A DNA stretch of 64,000 nt from Massospora cicadina (Eukaryota > Entomophthoromycota > Entomophthoromycetes > Entomophthorales > Entomophthoraceae). The notes under the pieces were generated by a model. The model saw nothing but the letters and a program-made list of their open reading frames with translations, was not told the DNA's origin and ran no database searches. This document shows, in pieces, positions 54,204-63,470 of the stretch. The translations under genes and the position numbers were made by a program. The stretch covers positions 62,001 to 126,000 of the forward strand of contig JAKSZP010000195.1 in assembly GCA_022478985.1 (NCBI GenBank), written 5' to 3'. The stretch's first letter is position 1, and each line of letters opens with the position of its first letter.

Positions 54204-54218
54204 ACACACCCCTCAAGA
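54204..54218 (-). promoter_or_regulatory. TE-J polypurine tract
   Basis: On the minus strand GATCTTGAGGGGTGT abuts the 3' LTR, comparable to CTTGAGGGGGGCAA in TE-B. Confidence 0.75.
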
Positions 54219-54239
54219 TCTTGCCAAGGGGGATAGTAC

Positions 54240-55350
54240 TTGCGCAAAAATGGCTGTGGACGCGATCAACTACCATGTCAGTACTAGTAGCAGCAATAGA
54301 TTATTCAGAGCCCCTATGGTGTAAACCTAATAAGGACCAGAACAAGTGGTGTCAAGCTTATGGGTCCTGCCCCCAGGGCGATGGTGATAGAACAAGACTA
54401 GATCTCCTAAAGAATATTCAGGGAGCGCAGGACGGTGCTCATTGGCTTGAACTCCTTCTCTAAAATTGGTAGTTTTATAGATCCATTGGCCATAGCTTGG
54501 AGACATATGATCTCATCAGTTAGCCGTCGCAGGGTAAGCTCTACATTACTTAGATTAGCGTATTTGAGGATAGGTTGAAGACTGGAAGGCAAAAGTGGCT
54601 CGCGCCCATATAGGGCTTGGAAAGGGGACATCTTAATCATCCTGTGATAGCTAACTTGGTAGGCCAATAAGGCACTAGGGAGAAAATCATTCTAACGCAC
54701 AGGGTCTGAAGCAGCTAATTTTCTTAGAATGGAAATTAAAGTACCATTATCACGCTCTACCGCGCCATTGGTGGAGGGGTGATATGGTGTAGTGAAGAGG
54801 TGCTTTATACCTAGCAAAGAAGTTTGTTCCTGGACTATAGAGGAAATAAAATTTTTTGCCATTGTCTGATAAAAGTACCCATGGGCAACTGTGACAGGAA
54901 AATACATGTTGGTACAGGAAGAGGGCAGTAGTTCTAGCAGTAGCATGAGGGACTGAGTGGCCTCAACCCACTTGGTTAGGTGGTCGATGGCAAGGATGAT
55001 ATAGCGATGGCCATAGACACCCACAGGTAGTGGACCTACAACTTCGATGCTAACAATATCAAAAGGGGCCCCAGGGGCTACGTGCTCAAATTTAAAGTCA
55101 GGATAGACTTGTCCTGGGAACGGCAGATGAATCAACCTTTCAAGGTATTATGAATGGACTCAGCCATGTTCTCCCAGTAGCATTTGGTTTTTAGCCACTC
55201 AAAGGTTTTCTTTATAGCCCCATGCCCAAGGGTCTTATGGGCTTCCATGATAGTTTCAGTCCGAAGAGAAGGGCGGAGATAGGGCAGAAAAGTGGTGCCA
55301 CCTGTTTTACTAAGACACCATCAACGACTTTAGTGTTAGCAGCCATCTTC
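54240..55350 (-). pseudogene. pol: TE-J integrase
   Basis: A HHCC part (KTLGHGAIKKTFEWLKTKCY, 55250-55190, frameshifted) is followed by a 147-codon open core (55135-54692). This carries FDIVSIEVVGPLPVGVYGHR with the first catalytic Asp position reading Glu (IEVVGP), then AIDHLTKWVEATQSL and FTTPYHPSTNGAVERDNGTL with the catalytic Glu. MAYQVSYHRMIKMSPFQALY (54667-54608) ends the core. A shorter tail continues to about 54240. Frameshift near 54690. Confidence 0.85.
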
Positions 55351-55351
55351 T

Positions 55352-55805
55352 TTAGTCGGGCTTGAATGTCTGGAGATTCCTGAGACCACAATCTAGGGTT
55401 AGGGAGAAGCTTAAAAGTCGATCTTCTTCAGGAATAGTTACATGCAAAATAGGGAGGCGAGATAGGCCATCCGCATTTTGATGAATGGCGCTGGCTCTGT
55501 GAACTATAGAGAAATCATAATTTTGGAGTCTGAGGGCCCAACTATCTAACCTCCCATTGGGATCTTTCATTTGACAAAGCCAACGGAGGGAGAAATGATC
55601 GGTAACTATTATAAAATGTTTACCATACAAATAGGGGCGGAAGTGTTTGATAGCAAGTAAAACTGCCAGGCATTCTCGTTCAGTTACTGAGTAATTACGC
55701 TCTGCCTTGGTTAACGTCTTGCTAAAATAGGCGACTGGGTGGTCAACTTGGTCTTGGTCTAACTGGGAAAGGATGGCGCCTACAGCGGTGTCACTGGCAT
55801 CAGTG
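55352..55805 (-). pseudogene. pol: TE-J RNase H
   Basis: TDASDTAVGAILSQLDQDQ (55803-55747) begins the domain with its first Asp. KAERNYSVTERECLAVLLAI (55710-55650) and YGKHFIIVTDHFSLRWLCQM (55627-55568) follow, and RASAIHQNADGLSRLPIL (55503-55450) ends it. A frameshift near 55800 separates it from RT. The key residues that I can see are intact. Confidence 0.88.
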
Positions 55806-56798
55806 TAAAAGAACTAAAGGTTGCTCAAAGTTAGGATGTATTAAAACAGGGGCTGATGACAAGGCAGTGCATAAGGAATCGAAGGACTGTTGTTGTTCAG
55901 GGCCCCAAAAGAAGGGCACATTTTTGTGTAGGAGTTCAACTAAGGGTTTGGCAAGGTCAGCAAAGTGAGAGATAAACTGGCGGTAGTAGCCCACCATTCC
56001 CAGAAAGTCTTGGATGTCTTGCAAATTCTTTGGAGCGGGCATGCGTTCAATGGCAGAGACCTTATCTAGGATAAGGAGGATACCTTGCCGGGTCACCTTG
56101 TGTCCTAAAAATTCCATTTCTCGTTCAAAGAATTTACATTTAGAGGGCTTTAGTTTTAAAAAGGCCTCCCATAGTTGCTGAAATACCTGATGAAGATGAT
56201 TAAGGTGTGCAGTAAATGTTTGGGAGAAGACAGTGACATCATCAAGGTATACTAACACACACATGAGTTTAAAGTCCCCAAACAACTGGTCCATAGCCCG
56301 TTGGAAGGTAGCAGGGGCATTGCATAACCCTTGCAGCATATGGGTGGGCTCAAACAACCCTTCATGGGAAACAAGGGCACACTTGGCATGATCCTCAGCG
56401 GAAAGATCAATCTGCCAGTAGCCACTGGCCAAGTCCATCGCAGAAAAGTATTGGGAGCCAGATAAGGAGCGTAAGGAGTTACCAATGCAGAGTAAAGGGT
56501 AGCTGTCCTTGCGGATAAAGGAATTCAATTGCCAATAGTCCATAACAACATGATGGCTCCCACCTTTCTTTCTAATCAACAGGAGAGGGGAGGACCAGGG
56601 ACTATGTGACAGTTGAAGGAGGCCAGCATCGAGCAATTTCTTTAATTCAAGTGTAACCTGGACTTCTTCAGTTTTTGATTCGTGATAAGGTCGAGAGAAA
56701 AAAAGGAACAGCATCTCCAGTATTGACCTGGTGTTGAACGCCTTGCATATGGCCATAATCGTGAGGTCCCGTGGAGAAAATATCTGAATACTCGTCAA
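55806..56798 (-). pseudogene. pol: TE-J reverse transcriptase (332-codon open frame)
   Basis: The motifs are complete: ELKKLLDAGLLQLSHSPWSS, LLLIRKKGGSHHVVMDYWQL (56590-56530), YFSAMDLASGYWQIDLSAED (56460-56400), MLQGLCNAPATFQRAMDQLF, the catalytic YLDD (56249-56238), LKPSKCKFFEREMEFLGHKV (56150-56095) and QDFLGMVGYYRQFISHFADL (56015-55955). This is the most intact RT in the window and could be active in sequence terms. The frame ends at a stop before RNase H (55800) and starts inside pol, not at a true initiator. Confidence 0.92.
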
Positions 56799-57700
56799 TC
56801 AAAGCTTCAGCAGCTGCTTTTTGCCCAGCTGACAAATCAGAACCAATTTGTACAGGCACTGCAGCAACAACAGGAGGCTCCTCTAACTCAAAGTCATGAA
56901 GGGTCCCAACGCGATGAACCCCCATCACCTGGTCATAAGATAAGAGGCGGATGTAAGTGATAGGTTGGTTCAGCTCAATGACTTTAGGAGACTGGGAGAG
57001 GTTGGCTAAAATAAGAGTGACAGTGGCTTGATAAGCGGGATCTAAAACACCTTACAGGGGAAAGCTTTGAATACAGAAGGGTTAGGTAAACTAGATATAT
57101 TGAGCAAATGATTAGGAGGGGGAACCAACAGGATCCCAGTGTCTACCAGGATTTGGGCCTGCGGAGGTATAGTAAGGACCTGGGGAGAATTTAAAGGCAT
57201 CTTCTCCTCAGCCTCGACCATGGGAGGGGGCAACTTAACTTTGGACCCCAACACACGATATTCTAAACGCTCAACAAAATCATGAGACTCGAGCAGGCAC
57301 GTCCTCAACTTCCACTTCCCTTTTTCCTTGAGAGCAGAAGTTAAAAGTAAAGGGACACAGTATCCTAATATAGAATTAAAACTATCCTTAAAATTAATAA
57401 TGGCAGCATGTTCCATAAGAAACCCAGTGCCCAATAGGAGGTCATAGCTATTATTATCCAAGGCTACAGCAGGGATAGAGAGCTGTAGGCCGCCTAACTT
57501 TAGGGGCAAGTGGGAGTAAGCACCTATAGCTCAAGCATATGCGGTACTGGCAGTCCCATATTCTGACGAATGGTTAACATCAGGCTGAATCTTAATTTTT
57601 CTGATTAGTCGAGAAGAAATAATGTTAAACGGAGAGCCAGAGTCAACAATAGCAAGAACCTTCACCTTGTGAACCACCGCTTCAATATGGGTTACCATCA
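56668..57700 (-). pseudogene. pol: TE-J protease and linker
   Basis: The active site reads AIVDSGSPFNIISSRLIRKI (57655-57595), with DSG, a common variant of DTG. A frameshift or stop near 57530 leads into the open run 57509-57042, with ALDNNSYDLLLGTGFLMEHA (57467-57408), the second protease motif. The linker (56928-56668) reads GVHRVGTLHDFELEEPPVVA and DIFSTGPHDYGHMQGVQHQV, the run-up to RT. Confidence 0.85.
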
Positions 57701-57704
57701 CTCC

Positions 57705-59190
57705 TCACTGAGCTGGGATAGAATATATAGCTGCAGGGGCTGACTTAGAAAGAGGATAAGAAGAAATATCGCTAGGTTTAATATCAATAGAAGGCTCAAT
57801 ATGGGTTTCCTCTTCAGGAGCACTAGGGCCAACAAGGTCAGTGGAAACAGTATGGACTGATTGCTCTTGAGGCGCAGTAAAGTTGTCATCATAGGAAGCC
57901 TCTCGCCTTATGCTGACCCTCTTTTGCTTTCTCTTCAGCCATTTTTGTTCAACAATGCTGTACGGTGTGGTTGCGACAACCACAATAGGTGCAGTTGGGT
58001 CAAGCTCAATTTTTCCAGAATCATTGTTGTTCACCACATGAATTTGAGGATGTGAGGCTGAAGCGGAAGCAGGAATGGCAGTAACTACAGAGGTAGGAAT
58101 TTCAAGAATGGCCTCCTTGTTATCTAGAATAGAAGTAATTTTTCATTTAACCTGAAGTCATGTGAAGATGGAGATGCGGGTTAAACTCTAAAGCGGACAG
58201 GATGGCAACAACAGCATCGTCAATAGTGAGGCAGTTGTTAGTTACCAATGTTTGAGCCTCAGCATAGAATCGAGCAGCAAACTCAGTGGGAGATTCACCA
58301 CGTCTTAACTTGATACTCATATAGGCCTACTTCTGATTTGCCAAGGTGAGATCACTACCAAATTCTTTAATAAATGCAGCCTTCACCTCAGCCCAAGTGC
58401 TGCTTCTCATGAGGTGGGGTACCATAATTTCTTGGGAAGATCTACTAAGGCAAGAGGGTAATTATTTAACTTTTTGTCAATCAGGAGCTTCCTCCATCAC
58501 GTTTTTATAAATATATAGAAATGAAGTGATACTTCCTTCTCCTGGGGTGAACTTGTCTTTAAAAGAAGGTTTAAATTTAGTTCCCACAGGAGCTGAAATA
58601 ACATTAACGCCTACTGGGCTAATTTGATTGACTTCAGATACCTCAAATTTGGATGGAGGCACAGGATTTTGATTCAAATCAGCTTGTTGTCTAAAATGGT
58701 TCAGATCGTCTTGAAGAGCCCCAATTTGGGCAATTAGAGACTCAGTGGATGCTTTTTGTTGAAGTTCGTTGTGTATTGATTCCATTTTGACACGTAGATT
58801 TTGAACTAGGTGATGAAGGGCGGGTTGCGCAAATCGTTTTAAATATCACTCCATGCAAGATACTCCTAACTCAGAGTCAGGTAAGGTGAGGGATTCATAT
58901 AGCACTCACATATTATCAAAAATGGCAGAGGCTTGGTTACAATGGGAGCAATCTCCGAGGAAAAGAGCACCTAGAAGTAATTGATTAATAGTGTCAGCAA
59001 CATTTGTAGGTTGAAAACAATAGTTTTGAGGTTCTAGGTCTGGAATAGAAATATTGAGCGTAGCATGGAATTGCATAAAATTGGGTTCATTGTTCTCATG
59101 GTCGCGATTTCCATTGGAAGTTACCCATTGAGTGATGCTAGATATTTTTGTAAGTGGCCAAGTAGAGTCTTGGTGAGAATCATCCATTGT
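57705..59190 (-). pseudogene. gag: TE-J gag with CCHC knuckle
   Basis: It begins MDDSHQDSTWPL (59187). The first run ends at 58906. A coiled-coil-like segment follows (58785-58690, HNELQQKASTESLIAQIGAL), then FKPSFKDKFTPGEGSITSFL (58570-58510). The capsid text STWAEVKAAFIKEFGSDLTL and AYMSIKLRRGESPTEFAARF (58410-58270) is typical of retrotransposon Gag. The knuckle CTYCGCRNHTVQHC lies at 57993-57952, in a different frame from the open run 58037-57705, so a frameshift separates them. Four or more breaks in total. Confidence 0.82.
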
Positions 59191-59224
59191 GAATATATTT
59201 ATTCACCAGGTAGCTCAGGAGAGT

Positions 59225-59242
59225 ACCTGGCAGAAAGCACCA
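59225..59242 (-). promoter_or_regulatory. TE-J primer-binding site
   Basis: On the minus strand TGGTGCTTTCTGCCAGG follows the 5' LTR after a short AAATAAC spacer. It is similar to the TE-G PBS over the first ten or eleven bases. Confidence 0.65.
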
Positions 59243-59249
59243 GTTATTT

Positions 59250-59375
59250 TGTCAGGATCAGGTAGCTGAGGGCAATTGTTCCTCTGAAGCGTACCAAAAT
59301 GGATGGGTTAAAAGTTCCTGCAGTGAGCAGACAGCGGGGAGAGCCGGGAATCCTAATTGTAGGGGCCAGTAACTT
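59250..59375 (-). repeat. TE-J 5' LTR, left piece
   Basis: It begins TGTCAGGATC on the plus strand and matches 53695 onward until the LINE-3 insertion. It ends with one copy of the LINE-3 target duplication. Confidence 0.9.
59359..59375. repeat. Left target-site duplication of LINE-3
   Basis: GTAGGGGCCAGTAACTT here and GTAGGGGGGCCAGTAACTT at 61909-61927 differ by two G residues in the run. The intact LTR copy has one version only, at about 53804-53820. Confidence 0.9.
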
Positions 59376-61908
59376 TTTTTTTAGTACTAGATGGTCCCAA
59401 CCCGAGAGGGGATTCATTGATGTTTATTGAATTGTTCCTGGGCTCCTAAGAGCCTGAGGCGAGGGAAGGGGAGGGAGGAGGCATCGAGAAAGGGAGGGGT
59501 TTGCACGCCAGAGCCGTGCTGCAGTGACAACTGAGCGGGAGAGGGTTGGCGACATAGTGCAGATCTTCAGGGCCATCTCAAAGTGTACCTGAAAGTGGGT
59601 GATCATGTGTGGAAGGGTCCACACCTGTTGGTCAAAGGCAGCATGAAGGAAGGAGTTATGGATGGTCCAGATGACTGTGGCATAGGCGAGGACACGGAGG
59701 GGTCGGTGGCAACCAGGCAATGTCTGCTCGAACATGAGGTCTTGCACAGGGTGTTCAGACCAGGGCTGAGCATGGAGGAGCGCGCGGGCCTTTGGCCAAA
59801 ATGTGGTGACACCTGGACAGCTGAAAAAATGATGGAGGTGGGAGTCAATAGGCTCTGCACAGCAGGGGCAGCTTCAGTGCTGGAAGGTAGGGCCAGTCCA
59901 GTCCCCTGTCCTGTATGAACAGTGGAGCACCCTCCATAAGGTGTTGGACACCTTTGCTGACAGGATGGGGTGATAGACGTCCTTCCACAATTCCTTAAGG
60001 TCAAATCTCACGGAGGGAGGAGCTCAAGGAGTCTTGGGCGGATGGGAGGACGATCTTGGGGGTTGAGGCGAGTTGTGACAACTTGTCCATTGTGCACAAT
60101 TGCATGGCGATGGGGGCTGAGGCCAGGGCCTTCCCTTCTGTATGGGAAGGCATGGTGGATTCACGCGCCTAATCGTTTCAGGGCAAGGAGAGCCTGGTTC
60201 CAGTAGGGGGATGAGGATGGTTTCAGGCGATGGCCTGGGTGGTTTGTGAGCCACTCCCTAATGAGGTCAGAGATGCTCTAGGAAGACCCAGAGCTGCTGA
60301 CACTGACTGGCGGAGGGCGGGCGCCCATTGGGGCATGGGGGTCGCGTCCCAGCAGACAATCGGCCATAGGAACTTTAGGAAGATTGTGGTGGCGTGGGAT
60401 CGCATGTCCAGAAGCCCTAGGCCCCCTTCATTGCAGGGTTGGGCAATGGTTGAGAGGGCCATTGGTGGATGGTTTGAGCCCCAAATTCAACAGCGGAGGA
60501 GTACATTGAGCCGCGTATAAAAGGCATCTGTGAATGGGCAGACGTGCTCTAGGAACCAGACTTTGGAGAGGAGGAACACATTGGCAACAGAGCTCGACCC
60601 TAGGGGGTAATGTGCCGCCAGTTCCAGCTGGCAATCCTGGAGTTAACTGCTGCGAGGAGCAAGTCCTCATTGTTTTTTAACGCAACTCCTTGTTGGTTGG
60701 TGAGAACGACCATGTGACGGAAGGTACCACGCACAGGTTCAATACCAAATGGTGGGGGGAAGGTGGGGGAGCCGACCTGTACAACTGTTGTCTTGGAGGT
60801 GTTGACCATGGCGTTGGACGCCTTAGTGCCTCTCAATGGTCACAGCAGCGAGGGCAACATCCCCAGGGCAGCCAAATGCAATTGCAGTGTCATCTGCAAA
60901 TGCCATGGTGCGTGTGGGGGCTTTACCTGGGACCAGAATCCCTGTTAGCTTGTCCTGTAAGGAGGCCAAGAGGGGGTCAAGGGTGATGTTAAAAAGGATA
61001 GGGCTCAGGGGGTCCCCTTGCCGGAGACCTTGTCCAACTGGTACTGCCACTGTAAAACCCATTGGCGCCAGGACTCTGGTGTGGAGCTGGTCATAGAGCG
61101 CTGATATCCAGCGCCTAGCTGCGGGGGGAGATGGAAGCGGGCCAGGGAAGCATCAATATACCTCCAGGCCACCAGATCATATGCTTTCTCCATATCCAGG
61201 AGAGCCACAAAGCCATTCACCTTACGAGAGTTAGCAGTCAAAGTCACGTGAAGGTCATTATAGTTGTCCTATAACGACCTCCCCGGAATAAAACCGTGCT
61301 GGGATGGGGAGAGGCGAGGTGACACCCATTTGGTGATGCGGTTGGCCAGAAGCTTCGTGAAGAGCTTGTGGTCTGTGTTGATCAACGCTATGGGGCGCCA
61401 GTTCGCCAGGTTCTCACGGTCTGACTTCTTGTGAATGAGGGTCGTGATTGAGCCTCTGGAGTCGGGGAGGACCTCGCCATTCACCAAGAGTGCAGCGAAG
61501 AGGTCGCGGAGGGTTCTGGCTATCACTGCAGGTTCCAGAAGGTACACCTCAAAGGGTATTCCGTCTGGGCCTGGGGCTTTAAGCCGTGGGGATTTCAGAA
61601 GGGTTTCCATCACCTCCTGGATGGAAATAGGCGCAAGTAGAGCCTCATCAGCCCGTGGGTCAATGGGCGGCTCTGGAGCCCGCCACAGGAAGTCTTGGAT
61701 GTCCGATTGGTCCACCTGGGTGGCATGGAAGAGGCTGGAGTAGAAGCGGTGTAGTTCCTGCGTGATTTCCTCCTTATCCAAAGTGATTGTAGTGCCAATT
61801 TTCAATGAAGTAATATCCTGCGCTGTTGACCGAGCTTTATGTTTCTGAAAGAAGAAGCGGGTGGGGAGTTCCCATTGAGCATAGTAACGAGATGTTGTAA
61901 AGTTTGCT
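59376..61908 (-). mobile_element. LINE-3: 5'-truncated, recent, GC-rich LINE
   Basis: In minus orientation it starts near the end of the endonuclease-RT linker (61908), runs through RT and a C-terminal zinc motif, and ends with ACCATCTAGTACT followed by an A-run (59382-59374). The duplication of about 18 bp splits the TE-J LTR. The base composition is clearly richer in G+C than its surroundings and CpG is common, unlike the decayed elements. Its 3' tail matches the SINE at 27690. Confidence 0.93.
59424..61860 (-). pseudogene. LINE-3 ORF2 (RT and C-terminal zinc motif)
   Basis: RT begins with ITQELHRFYSSLFHATQ (61765-61715) and LKAPGPDGIPFEVYLLEPAV (61590-61530). NLANWRPIALINTDHKLFTK (61410-61350) and SQHGFIPGRSL (61303-61269) are conserved blocks. 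FVALLDMEKAYDLVAW (61215-61165) follows after a stop or frameshift near 61260, then GQGLRQGDPLSPILFN (61035-60990) and catalytic FADD (60900-60889). The C-terminal part includes CPCC...HHFFSCP (about 59880-59810) and a VIWTIHNSFLHAAF block (59685-59640). Five or more frameshifts, but conserved text throughout, so it decayed recently. Confidence 0.9.
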
Positions 61909-61927
61909 GTAGGGGGGCCAGTAACTT

Positions 61928-62310
61928 AATATAAGCTTGAGAATAGGTGATGAGGGACCTATTGTATTAAACTGGGGAAGTTGATGGCCGGAGAGGAGCT
62001 TGCTGTACAGAGGCTCTAGAAATAAATAAAACTAAAAACGAATTGGAGATAAAACCGTAACTTTATTTGAGAAATGGCGCGGATATTTATAGGCAAGGTT
62101 TTCCTCCTAATCCTTTCAGGATAGTAAAGTCCTCCACCCGCAAGATCTTTGACATCCTGATGTTGATCAGGTGGGGAGTCAACGGCAGGCTTCCTTTTAA
62201 CAAATCGATTAGGGGGCAGAAAATAAGGCTCCATTAGAGGAAAATTTGGAGAGGTATCAGAAGTAGGCAAATTTGAATTAAATTGATTGGGAGCAGGTCG
62301 AATCCCAACA
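61928..62310 (-). repeat. TE-J 5' LTR, right piece
   Basis: It matches 53821-54203 and ends GAATCCCAACA, followed by GCAAC (62311-62315), the target duplication. Confidence 0.9.
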
Positions 62311-62315
62311 GCAAC

Positions 62316-62990
62316 CAAGTAGTCATTTACTTTCAGAAGTTAAACAACATTACAAAAAAGGACTTGTACCCTCTGCCATGTATTGACGATTCCTTGGATA
62401 GGCTAGGGGGCGCAAAGTTATTCTCAGCAATGGACCTTACCAGCGGATATTGGCAAATAGATTATCCCAAAGAGGAGTGTGAGAAATGTGCAATTATAAC
62501 CCAAGAGGGCCTATTCCAGCCGATGAGAATGCCTCAAGGGCTCTACAATGCCCCAGCTACATTCCAAATGGTCAATAGACACAAACCTGGGAGTTTTGAA
62601 ATTGTCATGTGTACTGGTGTACCTTGACGATATCAACTTTTTTAGTCGCACTTTTAATGACCACCTGGAACACTTAGAGGAGTTTCTCAGAAGGCTAGCA
62701 GCTGAAACTTTAAATCAAGCCCAGAAAATGCCAGTTCTTTTAAGACCAACTGGAATACCTCAGAATTGTGATTGACAAAGTGGGTCTTTGGTCCTAACCC
62801 TCTAAGCCGGATGCCATCTCCAAAATGAATGGCCCAAATCCAAGCGCAAAATTAAGTATTCCTAGGTATGATCATTTACTATCACCGATTTATTGCCAAT
62901 TTCCAACAACTTGGGGAGCAGCTTTTCTATATACTTGTGATAAGTTCCCATTCAACTGGACTCCTGCTTGCTAGGATGCATTTGACCAAC
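62316..62990 (+). pseudogene. pol: TE-I reverse transcriptase, main part
   Basis: FQKLNNITKKDLYPLPCIDD (62331-62392), KLFSAMDLTSGYWQIDYPKE (62416-62477), GLFQPMRMPQGLYNAPATFQ (62508-62568) and the catalytic YLDD at 62620-62631 (LVYLDDINFFSRTF) are in order. A frameshift lies between 62600 and 62620. The connection segment FLGMIIYYHRFIANF-like lies at 62859-62900. The catalytic Asp residues are intact, but the protein is broken. Confidence 0.88.
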
Positions 62991-63470
62991 TCTGAAAGGC
63001 CCTATTTGGCGCGCCTGTTCTTTGATACCAGGACTTTGATCATGAATTTATTGTCCAAACTGATGCATTCCTAACAGCAGTGGGTGCTGTGTTATCCCAA
63101 GTTGGAGAAGACAGTGAAGATTATCCTGTTGCCTTCGCTAGTTGGACCTTAAATGTTCATTAAAGGAACTATACAGTGATATATAAGAATGCTTAGCCAT
63201 CATATATTCTTGCAAGCAATTTTGGTCTCCCTTCATGGCACTCATTTTATAGTTGTTACTGATCATGCTTCCCTAAGATGGTTAAACAACTTAATAGAGC
63301 CTGAGGGCCAATTAGCCCAATTGGCGTTAAAGCTTCAAGCTTATAACTACATTATTGAGCATCAAGCTAGGGCAAAGCACCAAAAATCCAATTGCTATTA
63401 CAACTACGCATCATTGCAACACTTAGTCGGGCTGCCAATGAGTTGTTTATGAGAATGATTAGTAAAGAGT
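62991..63470 (+). pseudogene. pol: TE-I RNase H
   Basis: VQTDAFLTAVGAVLSQVG (63054-63107), then NYTVIYKNA.PSYIL-like (63165-63215) where CL.A.. is lost, then GTHFIVVTDHASLRWLNNLI (63239-63298), LALKLQAYNYIIEHQARAKH (63321-63380). The first Asp and TDH motifs are intact. Frame changes at about 63125 and 63190. Confidence 0.82.

Larger units (their letters stand above)
53695..62310 (-). mobile_element. TE-J: well-preserved gypsy LTR retrotransposon (minus) with LINE-3 in its 5' LTR
   Basis: In minus orientation: 5' LTR (62310-61928 plus 59375-59250, split by LINE-3), PBS (about 59242-59225), gag, protease, RT, RNase H, integrase, polypurine tract (54218-54204) and 3' LTR (54203-53695). LTR ends are TGTTGGGATT...CA and the target duplication is GCACC/GCAAC. 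The best pol frames of the window are here (RT 332 codons open, YLDD intact), so this is one of the youngest gypsy copies. It still has several frameshifts and stops. Confidence 0.94.

Noticed and set aside
59583..60520. Plus-strand open runs of up to 111 codons
   Set aside because: GC-rich antisense frames of LINE-3. Composition alone makes them long.
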